A DNA stretch of 64,000 nucleotides from the NCBI GenBank assembly GCA_012845835.1, contig JABAKD010000023.1, forward strand, positions 7,887,147-7,951,146, in the 5' to 3' direction. Positions within the stretch are counted from its first letter, which is position 1. Each line of letters starts with the position of its first letter. Of the stretch, positions 36,401 to 48,400 are shown one piece after another. The notes under the pieces were generated by a model. It was not told where the DNA came from and searched no databases. It saw only the letters and a program-made list of their open reading frames with translations. Source of the DNA: Undaria pinnatifida (taxonomy: Eukaryota; Sar; Phaeophyceae; Laminariales; Alariaceae). The position numbers were made by a program, and so were the translations under genes.

Positions 36401-39400
36401 CTCGAAAACAACAAAAATCCATATGCCACAACAATAAAAGAAACACAGAGGTGTGACGCTTGCTTCGATGGAGAGAGGTAGCACTTTTTGGCTCTTGTTT
36501 TTTGTTTTCTAAATGACGGGGGGGCTCCTTAGCCCACAACCATCTTAATTTCGTTATTTTTTTTTAATGAGTATATATCTATATTTTGTACGCATAGTCT
36601 ATGCCCACGGCATTATTTATCGGGTGTTGCGCTTTTATTTGTAGACTACATATTTGGTAATTATTTTTTTTATTTTCCCGAAAAAAACGGTTTTCGGGAG
36701 AGAACCAAAAATAAATGGAAGGGGCTACTCAATTGATTGGAGTCTCACGAAGATAATGGGGCTCGTCTGCCGTGGCATTTCGTCAGATCACTCGCGCGAG
36801 CGGCCTTGTGCCACTCCAAAAAAAAAAGACCGAACGATGGCCCTAGTATATCTCAGCTTTGGCCTGACCTGTCGTACTGAACTTCGACGCCCCAGTCCCG
36901 TCTCCGTGGCTTCCAAACCATGGAAGCCGGATCATTTGTGTGCACAGTGGTTTACCGCGCGATGGATACCTAAGATGCGCACACCACACCGACAAGCTTT
37001 CTTTGTGTGTGTTCACCTGCGGCAGGCAATGGTCCCCGATTTTTTCTCCGACGAGTACTACGAAAGGGCGCGCGACGCACTGAAGCGCGTGGACGGAATG
37101 GCGCTGTCCAACCTGCTCTCCGGACGTGCTTTCAACATCCTGTTTCGGGAGGTATTCTCGGAAGTACTGGAACCCAGCTCTCGCCACATGGTGGCCATCG
37201 TCAAGGAGTACATGGAGCGGGTGCTGAAAACGCTGTTCCATAAGGCCTGCGAGTATTACCCCGGCCTGCTCAGCGAAATCAATGGGGCCCTGGTGGAGGA
37301 GTTCATGGAGAGCAAGGAGAAAAACACGTTGAAGGCGGTGGCGAACGTGGTGAACGCGGAGCTAGACTGGGTGTTTACTCAGGACCGCGGATACGTAAAA
37401 TTGATCGAGGACGTCCGCGAAAAGGTGGATCAGGTTCGAGCAGAGGAGCTCTGTTCGAAGGCGACCAAGGAGGCCGATACGAAAAAGTCCCGATTTACCG
37501 CCCCCCAAGCCGACGCGGGGGTGGACCATGTGCCCTCGGAGTTCATACAGAAGATGGTCTCCAGCAAGAGCGGAAAGGACGAGGGCACACGCGAGCTTCA
37601 GGTCAGGTTGGGGCACGGGTTTTTATGTATATGTGGGACGCAAGGGCACGGGTCTTTATGTATATGTGGGACGCATAACGTTATGGTTGCGGCGCTTGCT
37701 TCAGAGGTAGAGAAGTAGAGTTATCTCACGGAAGACCAAGACTACGGTACCGCACTATAGTAAGGGAGATACTCCCCGTTTTTCACTACGCTGCGCTTGA
37801 GTCACTCGCTCTCGAGTTACTCTCTGCCAACGTCACAAACGGAAATACTTACAAGGCGATTTTGTTGGAGACCCCAGCTAGCGTCGCTTAGACGCGTGCT
37901 GTACGATAATAGGCGGTGCACCACCTCTTTTTCTGCGGAGGTTCCTCGATTTGGGAGATTGAGACATTCTCCCGAAAACCGATTTTTGAAGACAATAATA
38001 AAACTGCTACCTCCGGATGAAACATCCCATGGCCTAGCTAGGTATACAGCGAGAATCATGCAGAAAAAAATAAAAATGTGTTTTGCTCCGAAAATTTTGG
38101 GTCAAGAAGTCCCGTCATTCAGAAACCACATTTCAGAGTCTCACTCCCCCAAGCTTTCTTCACCGAGATCGCCGGTTTTGAAACCAGCTCCCTGGCGTAT
38201 CGCCTCAAACATTCTGCCCCTTGCCACCCCAACTTCATCGTTCGATAGCTCCTTCGATATACAACAAAATTCGCGTGAAGACTTTGTATTTAAAGCCTTC
38301 TTCCTCGCGTCGAGCAGCCAAGAAACGTTCCTAAAAATACAATCGCTGGTCTCGGCGGGGGCTACGTCATAAAATCAGTCTTCGCACGAAAACAAAGCGA
38401 CTTCCCGCTATTATATCGTAGCACGCGTATCATCACCATGTTATTGCGGACTCTCATGTCGCCGAAACAAAACGGTAGAGACTCAGTACAACCTGAGACT
38501 GGAAAGGAACCAAGCAGGTGTAGCGGTCGAGGGCGCTCCATAACACAGGGGGGGCGTCACTCGCGCGAGTCACCCAGAGCCGGACCAAGACCCGGTTCTA
38601 AGCCTTGGTCGGTAGGGGTGGCGATTTTGACGCGTGCTATTATAGAGGAGCAGCTCTCTTTTTCTGAGGTTTTAGACCCATGCTACGATAGAGGTGCACC
38701 ATATTTGTTTTTTGGTTCACTCAATTTTGAGAGCTTAAGCCCTCTCCAAGAATGCTGACTTCGAGAAAATGTAACACTTGCTAAACCGGATGAAAAATCC
38801 CATGGCTTAGGTACACAACGAGAAGCATGCACGGTACCTTTCTGGAAGATTTTGGGTCAAGGAGCCCCGTCATTTAGAAAAAATATTGGCAAAAGGTGCT
38901 ACCTCCTATCGTAGCACGGATCGTTTCCTCAATTCGGGAGCTTAAGACCTCCCCCAATAACTGATTCGTTGTTGGAGAAAAATAAAAAAAGTGAACCACC
39001 GGGGATAAAAAAATCCCGTCTCTTTGCCGAGGTACGCTCTCGACGAGGCTCTTGCCAAAAACAAAATGGCCCTACAATTTTTTTTTTCCGACGATTTTGG
39101 GTTAAGAAGCCCCGTGATCCAGAAACCATATTCCAGACGAAAAATTCAACCTCTATCGTAGCACGCGTCTTTTGGGGCGGCGGAACGTCTCTCAGCATGT
39201 TTTTGACCGGTTGAGCGCCTCAAGGGTGCTACCATCAACTTCTCGATGTACGGGTACGTCGGTTCTTATACTACGGTATGCTGGCTACAAAGAACAAGGT
39301 TCTCCGTGTATTTCGCCGCATCTTGAACTTACCCGCGCATCTAGAACTATGATATGTTCAGTTTACTAAAGCTAGGAGCTACGAATCAAATAGGTACTGC

Positions 39401-42400
39401 TAACGTACTCTGCAGAGTCCATATTCTGAGATGACGCTCTACTGGCTAGTACATGGTGAAGACGTTCTACGACGAATATATCGGTTTCAGGAGTACCGTA
39501 GCGTAGAAGAAGTCCTCTTAGGCCGGGGGGTCTCGACGGGAGCAAAGTTATTCGCAGTCGTGGTTCGGTGGGGAAGATTGTGAGCTCCTTATCATAATGC
39601 TATATGATACGGTGTGGATCAAGGCTATATGGTACCGCGGGTACCCCCAGTTTCGACCACCGGGTGGTTCACCGCCCCCGCGAGGGACTCTGTGCACCCC
39701 ACTGACAAACACACGCTCGGCGATTTCTTGGTTGCAGCGTAGCTAACCACCCCTTTTCGTGTATCGAGAATGTCGAGGATGTTGAACAGCGACTATCGAG
39801 AATGTTGACCATCTCGAAAGAAAGTCTGTGACTGCAAGGAGCAGGGAAGACACTCGCACGAGTGACACCGAGTCACTGAAAAAAAAAGTGCCCAAGAGGG
39901 GGTAATCCGCACCCCCCTACCGCATAGCATTTTGGTCGGGAGCGCTAAGAAACTTCTGCTTCACCCCCTAGGGTCTGGGACGTCTCGGTGTCACGTTTTG
40001 GATAAGATGTTTCTGACTACAACTCAAGGTCATTTTTAAAGAACGCAAAAAAAAACAAGAAAACACTGAAAAAATGTAAAAAAAAAAACGATTCCCGACC
40101 TTTTCGAATTCCTTTCTCGAAGTGTGTCGCGTTGTTTTTATATAATTTAAGATATACAAAAAAACATTTTTTTTTGTTTTACAGGAACCCTGACAGCAAT
40201 TTATATGCACATGAAAATGTCAAAACGGTGTTCTAATACGGATTCCTGCATCCAATATGTCACGATTTAAGATATATATATTATATTGTCATGATTCCTG
40301 ATATTCGTCTGTTGTAATGGAGTGCCCTCCACCATAGAAGGATATTTTATAGATCCGACGTGAAACCATGTCATGATTGAGGCGAAACTACGTGACATTA
40401 GACATCACATTCACGTCAAGGCCATCATCGATGGGCGATACAGTAACGTAGGGTGACGATGATGGGACAAGCAGGACGCCCGACATCTCGCTACGTCAGT
40501 GTTAGTTAGGAGCGCGGCCCAAGCAAGAGGAATCTTCCCCTTTCTTTCCTGACGAGTCATCCCACTCACTGTAGGAGTTGCACTTTCTGCGCCAGAAAAA
40601 AGGGTCCCTGTGCGATTGAGTTCCTCATGTATGCGAGGAACTGCCTGTCAATGGCGTAATTTCACGAGTACCTTACTATATGTTTGGACTAAGGTATAGA
40701 AGCTTGATCGGGTTGTGCGAACGAATGTCTTCGAAGTCATTTTCCGAGTGAGATATTGAGTTCCTCGTGTGAGGATCTCAGGGACTTTCTGATGATGCTG
40801 CAACCCTACCGTGGGATGGTTCTAACGCGTGCTACGATAGAGATAAGCGCCTAATGCCTGAATCGTTTTCTGTGAACGGCGGGGATTGTTAACCCCAAAT
40901 CGTCCCAATTTCAAAAATTTTTCGGAACAACAACTTTCGCTGTATGCACCTATCATTTACGCCATGGGGATTCTCATCCTGATCAAGGCTACGACGCATG
41001 CTACGATACAGACGTAGCACGTTTCTCCTAAAACGGTTTCTGAATGATTGGACTCCTAAACTAAAATTCGTCGGAAATAGGCCCATGTGTTTTCGCATTA
41101 TTCCCCTCACATGTACCTCGGCAATGGGATTTTGCATCCGTTAGTAGTTTGTTTTTCGTCAAATTTCTTTTAGGGAGAGGTCTTGAGATCAAAAACTGAA
41201 GAATCTCAGAAAAAAAAGTGTTGCACCTCTATCGTCAGCACGCGTCCTACGTTCGGGTGGGGATACCCCAATTTTTTTTTCTCTACCCGGTCTGAGCCAC
41301 TTGCACACGAGTGACTCTGTACTCCACCGACCAGAAAAAAACAACAGACGCGGGCTACAATAGAGATGCACCTCGTTTTTTTCTGACGTTCATTCCATTT
41401 GGGAACTTTAGACCCCTCCGCTCAAAAAAAAACTGATTTGGCAGAAAAAAAAAACTGCTAGACCAGATGAAAATCCCATGGCGTAGGAGTTACACAACGA
41501 GAGTCCGGGAAAAAAGAAATTTCGTGTTTTTTCCCGACGACTTTTGGGTTAAGGAGCCCCGTCGTTCAGAAAACAACATGGCTTGAAAAAGGTATACCTC
41601 TATCGTAGCTAACCATCTCTTTGGGGATTCACACCGAAAAAAAAAATGTGCACGAAAAAGCCTATGACCGCATGGAACAGGGGGGTCATTCGCACGAGTA
41701 ACCCCGAGCCAAGGAAAATAAAGGCCCCCAAAAGGGAGTCTCCTATCGTAGGATTGGTCCAACCGAATATTGAACACCGGTAGACTTTGGCTACGGTACG
41801 GGGCCCCCTTTGGCCTACTGCGTTTGATTCATTCGCCCGACCGGCTCTGTACTTCGCTGGAGAAACGATCGAGGCACCGGTAGGGGTTGCCACCCCAATT
41901 TTCAGTACCCTCAATCTGAGCCACTTGCACGAGTGACTCTGTAGCTCACTTACAAAAACAACATAGCCAAAAAAAGGTATACACCTATCGTAGCTAATCA
42001 CCCTTTTCTTTGGGGATTCACACCGAAAAACTAAATCTGCACGAAAGCCTATGACCGCACGGAGAAAAAAGGGGAGTGTCTCGCGCGAATGACCCCGAGC
42101 CAAGGAAACCGAAAGCCCCAAAAAGGAAGTCCCCTACCCTTTGCTTTGGATCGAAGCTACGGTTTGCGGGGTACCCCCTATTTTCACTGCTAGGTCTGAG
42201 CTACTCGCGCGAGTGACTGTGTACCGCACGGACAAAAAACACGTTCGGACGGCGATATTGTTTTGATTTGCAGCGTAGCTAACCATCCCTCGAGTCTTAC
42301 TACGGTAACCCCCCCCGAACTTTTCTTTATATCGACGTCGCCGGTTTCAAAACCAGCTGCCGGTCGTATCTCTCCTTAAATACGGTGTCCCTCGACACCC

Positions 42401-45400
42401 CCGACGTCATCGGTCGATAGACAAGTGTACCCAAGAGAATATACGGATACACATTGGTTTCAACTGTTTCCTTCCTTGTATCGAGCAGCCATGAAAACAT
42501 TCTGTAAAGAAAATCCCTGGTTTGGAGGGGAGGCTATCGTACAACCAATATCTTTCTGTATTTGTCATCGAGAATGTTACGCAGCAGAGCGAAAGCCTGT
42601 GACCAGGCAAGGAACGGGGGGGTGGGTCACTCGCGCGAGTGACACCGAGCCACAAAAAAAAAAAGTGCCCGAAAGGGACAAAAAGGACCAACCCCCCCGC
42701 CCACCACACCATGGAGTATTGGTCTTTGGTGCATTTTTTAATCTAGCGACGTGAACCCGCAATGCAACAGTTATCCTCGCCGCGCATAGCATGTCGCGCA
42801 AACTGTTTTCGTCCTAAGAAGTGAGATGTACCGAGTCACACTCGTGCGAATGTGGCTCGAATCCTCCTAGGGAAAAAACGGAGGTAACCACCCCCCCCCC
42901 CCCCCCCCGCCGTCGTACCCACATGCACGCCTGGACCCTAGCTTGCGTCTCGCCGGAAGCTTTCTCGTGCGGATTGTTTTCGTCAGAACGAAACGGTTTC
43001 TGAATGACGGGTGTCCTTAACCCGAAACAGTAGGAAACCGGATTTTTTTTTTGCATGGTTCTTGTTGCACTCCTAAGGCTCTGGGAGTTTTCATCCGGTA
43101 AGATAGCGCGGTTTTGATTTATTTTTTCCGAATCAGTTTTCGGGAGAGAGAGAGAGGTCTATGTTAAGCTCCCAAATTGAGGAAAGCATCCGAAAATATG
43201 GTGGTGTGCACACCCTCTTCTATCGTAGCACGCGTCCAGATTTGTCGGGAGGTGGCTATTGTTTCCGCGGTATGATTACTTACGCAGTTGGTTGTGTACC
43301 TACTGTGTGTAGGGCATGGTCTTGTTCATCGGGCGAGTTCCGCACGTTCATATTTATGAAGAAAAAAATAACGCAATCGGTTCTTTTGAGTGTGATGCAC
43401 ACAATAGATGAAGGTGAATTCAAGAATCTCTTTTAGAGCGAGGAGCCGAGAAACAAACGAAAAAACGGGTATGTTTTTAGCCTAACTAAGACGCTTCCCT
43501 AAACACGGTGGGGCTACTTGATGAAATCGAGCCAAAATTGTCAGAAGAATGAGGTTCTGGCTTCCGCGATATGATAACGCCTATATGTACTGCAGGGGCC
43601 ACGGTATTTGTACCAAAGTTCTTTTAAACACGTCAGCTGAAGTGAGAGTTCGATAGGTTTAGGATTGATGCTGTCCCCTAATTTGCAAGCTGTGTGTGAT
43701 ACACCGGCCGCTCGTACGAGTTTCTTTTAACGGTATATATAGCTACTACACGTGCTTCATCCCAAGGTATACAAGCATAATAAAGTCAGTGTTAACAGCA
43801 ATGTCCATCTTATATATATACTACACTTGTACATTAATAAAACATTCCATCAATGACGACAACAATATCGGTACTAACATTAATACGTTACAAACCACCA
43901 GAAATAGCAAATATTGAACCTGCAATGAAACATAAACAATACCACAACAGCATTACACATCTAGATAGATGAGACACGGCAAAATAAAAAAAGCAAAACA
44001 ACATTTTTACGTCTTTTTCTTCGAAATTCACGGCAGCTGTTGTGGTGTTCATCGAGCAACTTCCACGGTATTCTTTTTTTTCGGAATCAACCTCGGTTGT
44101 TGGACGCGTGAGATTTATACTAGAAGAGTGCCTTCTCTCTCGACGAGCCCCAGATATAGCGTGGTCCAGTGCACGCGCCTCTATCTTGCCTAACGACGAA
44201 AGATATCGATATGTGAGGACCGTGTCAAACATGTGAGGGCACCCTAACCCCGGGTACGGACGGATCAAGGCTACGGTACTAGGGGGGTACAACCCAATTT
44301 TCACTCCCGGGTCGTCGAAGCCAAAAAAGGGTATAGTACTAGAGGTATACCCTTTTGTGACTATTTTATACCAGGTGCCTTTTTTTGGCTTTGACCTGGG
44401 GGTGAAAATTGGGGGTAACCCCCTAGTACCGTAGCCTTGATCTAAGAGGTACTCTTTTTATTGGCTTCGACCCGGGAGTGAAAATTGGGAGTACCCCCCT
44501 AGTACCGTAGCCTTGATCTAATAGGTGTACCCTTTTTTGGCTTTGACCCGGTGGAGTGAAAATTGGGGTTACCCCCCTAGTACCGTAGCCTTGATCTACG
44601 CGTGCTACGGTAGAGGCGCACCGCTTTTCTTCTGCTAACGTGTTCCTCAATTTGGGAACTAGTAACTACCTCTCCCAAAAGCCGATTCTACGATAGATAG
44701 CCCCCGCCAAAACCAGCGAATTTATTTGACGAACGTTTCAAGGCTGCTCGACACGAGGAAGGGCGCTCATAAAAAATAGTCTTCATATGTTTTATTGTTT
44801 GCACAAAAGGGACTATCGAACGATGACGTCGGGGTGGCAAGGGGCACCGTATTTCAGGAGGTACGGCCAGGCGCTAGTTTCAAAAACCGGGGATTTTCGT
44901 TGAAGAAACGTTGGGGGGGCTACCGTAGAACGACTCTCCCAAAACCTGCATTTGTGGAGTAAATAAAACTGCCACCGGATTAGGAATCCCATAGCCTGGG
45001 ATCCGTACACGACGAGATAATCGTGCAAAAAAATAACTCACCTAGTTCTGATGGTTTTGGGTTCAGGAAAGCAAATAGCCAAAAAACGGTATACCTCTGT
45101 CGTAGCGCGCGTCTGCGGTAGAGGGGCAACACGTCTTTTTTAGATCTTTGTTTTTGCAACTGGTAGGGATCACTGGCCACGCGTACTACGATAGAAGAGG
45201 TGCACTATTTTTTTCTGAGGTTCCTCAACTCGGGAGCTTAAGACCTCTCGACCAAAAATCAGATTTCGAGGAAAAAACTAAACTGATACCGGGTGAAAAT
45301 TCCCACGGCCTAGGTGCGCAACGATAATCATGAGCGGCCTAGGTACGCAACGAGAATCATGAGCAAAAAATGGCCGATTCTTGACGATTTTGCGTTAAGG

Positions 45401-48400
45401 AGCCCCGTCTTCCAGAAAAACGTTGTCCGGCGAAAAAATCTACCTCCATCGTAGCACGCGTCCGTGCTACGATAGAGGTCGCTCTACAATTTTGTCTGAG
45501 GTTCCTTAATTTGAGGAGCTTAAGACCCTCTCCCAAAAAACTGATAGGGAGAAAAATAAAATTATAGCGGTCGCCGAGCAATCCCATGGCCTAGCTAGGT
45601 ACAAGACGAGAACCGTGAAGAAAAATGACCAATTTCTTACAAATTTTGGGTTAAGGCGAGCCCCTAACTTCAGACACGATTTCAGACCAACGTAATACCA
45701 CTATCATCGTAGAACGCGTTTGGAAACGAGTGGTGACCCCCGCCCCCTGAGCCTTTCTTTGCTGCTGTGTTCGTATCTTTGACGCATGGTACGATGTCTA
45801 GAGGTATCACACTTTTCGTCTGAAACGATTTCTGAATTGATGGGGAGCGCTCCTTAGCCCAAAATCGTCGGGAGCACACCACCAGAAGATGCGTTTTGCA
45901 TGATTCTCGTTGTGTATCTGGGCCATGCGATTTTTCATCGGGTAGCGTTTTTATTTTGCCCCAAATCGGGGTGTTAGGGGACGAGTCTTTAAATCTCTCC
46001 CAAAAATTGAGGAACACCTCAGAAAAAGGTGGTGCACCTCCATCGTATCACGCGCGTCTTAGGTTGTATTGTCCGGCAATGAAACGGGTCAGCTACGGAC
46101 GCTTCGCGGGCAAAGACAATAGCCTCGTCAATTAAATGTTGTCTTTGTCGGCGACGGTACAGGGTCACACAAGTGCGATAACATCCCACGCTAGTTGTAA
46201 GGGTGGGGTGCGGCAGAAAGTTCATGAGCTATTTTAACGGGGGAGGACTGATTCTACGATAGCCCCCTCAAAACCAGCGAAATTCTTTAACGAACGTTTC
46301 ATGGCCGCTCGACACAAGAAAGGATACTAGTATGATTATGGAAAAAATATGTATCCATTCTATTTCTTGTGTGCAGCGGTCTATCGATCGATGACTTCGG
46401 GGTGTCGAGGGACATCCTATTTCAGGAGATACGACCGGAAGCTGGTTTTGAAACCGGCGAATTCGTGAAAGAAATAGGTGGAGCGGCTACCGTAGAAGGA
46501 CTCGGATCTCAGTAATTCCCCCGGACGGACATGACCTCGAAGGCATTCGTTCGCACAGCCCGACCGACCCGACGCGTGCTACGATAGAGGTAGCACTTTT
46601 CGTCTAAAGTGGTCTCTGAATGACGCGGCTCCTTGACCCAAAATTGTCGGAAACAGGCAATTTGTTTTTTTGCATGATGATGATTCTCATCTTTTAGCTA
46701 GGCCAATAAGATGTTCCATCCGGTAGCAGTTTTGTTTTTTCATGATCAGTGTTTTTGGAGAGGTCTTGAGCTCCCAAATTGAGGAATTCCAAAAACAAAA
46801 CTTGGTGCACCTCTACCATCATCGTAGAACGCGACCAACCCCCCCCCCCCCTTATACGGCGCTAGTCCTGAAACGAACAAGCACTGAAAATTACCATTGC
46901 ATCCGATAGTTGACGCGTCCTACGATAGAGGGTGCTCCTTTTTACTGAGGTTCGGCAATTTGGCAGCTCAAGAACTCCCCCACAACGAAACACTTGTTTT
47001 TTTGGAAAAAAAAAAAACTGCTACACCGGGGGGTGAAAAATCTCAGGGCCTAGTGTACACAACGAGAATAATGCAAAACAAAAATGTCCTATTTCCGACG
47101 ATTTGGGGTTAAGGAGCCCCGTCACCATCTAGAAACAATTTCATACGAAACGTGCTACCTCAACCGTAGAACGCGTCAGTTCCAACACTCGAAATATTTG
47201 GCAGAAACAGCGCGACCCCGTGTGATGCCTCTCTGAAGGTCATGAGAAAAAACGGGTGCTGCTGTTGAGTCAGATGCACAACATTGGAGCTGTTCTCTTC
47301 AAGTGGGGAGCCGGTCGCGAAAACGAAATGGCGCGCCTCTACCTCCCGCTGTTCGGAAAGAGATCGTAAAGTGAGGACGGTGTCCGACCATAATGGTGCA
47401 CTCTCCTACCCTGCCGCGTAGCATGATGCGGTCGTTCGGGCAAACGCAGCTAGGCCATGCGGGGATTGACAATCGGACATAACACTATGTACACTTTCAT
47501 TTATCTTCTACACTGGTCGGTACATGTACAACACACGGCAGACGGGACGCGCTCTATAGTACTAGGACACATGGGATCAAGGCTACGGTGGGGAGGTACC
47601 CCAAATTTCCCCAACCGGGTCAGAGCCAGTCATTCGCGCGAGTGACTCTTTTACCTCACTCTGACGAAAACACGGGCGGCGATTTGGTTTGGCCCAGCGT
47701 AGTTAACCATCCCCTTTCCGTATTAATACGGAGAATGTTAAACATTACTCAGCAGCACTATTATTAGCCTGTGACCGCAAGGAAAAGGTGGGGGTCACTC
47801 GCGCGAGTGACGCCGAGCCACTGAACAAAAAGCGCCCAAGAGGGGGTAATCCACCCCCCCCCCCCCCACCGTAGCATTGGTCGTGGTACACGGTGAAAGT
47901 ACTTTTGTACGTCTTTTTTTTCCGGGTTCTCCTCTCCTGGAGGCCTTGATCATGCCCCCCCAAAGAAACGATTGTGTGAATAAACTGATTGTGACGCGTA
48001 CTACGATATAGGGTGCACCACTTTTTTTTCTGGGGTTCCTTAATTTGGGAGGTCAAGACCTAGCTCCCGAAAGCTGATTTGGAGAAAAACACAACTGCTA
48101 CCACCCCGGCGGATGAAAAATCCCATGGCCTAGGTATACGTCGAAAATCGTGCAAAATAAATGGCGCATTTCCAGCGATTTTAGGTTATTAAGGAGCCCC
48201 GTCACAATTCAGAAACCATTTCAGACGAAGAGTGCTCGTACCTCTATCGTAGCACGCGTCTTGTTGTACAACCCGATTTTTTACAAAGCCATGGCTCAGC
48301 CATACAAAAAAGCGCATGTTATTGCAAAAAACAAGGGTGGCACATCCCGACGACTTTATTGTTAGATCAAGAATCCTGGTCACGCGGAAACCAAAATAGC

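Noticed and set aside
36654-37718. 354-codon open frame as an intact gene
   Set aside because: Only 37026-37601 has dynamin homology. The frame includes intron 3 before it and intron 4 after it, and the acceptor and donor match the homology limits.
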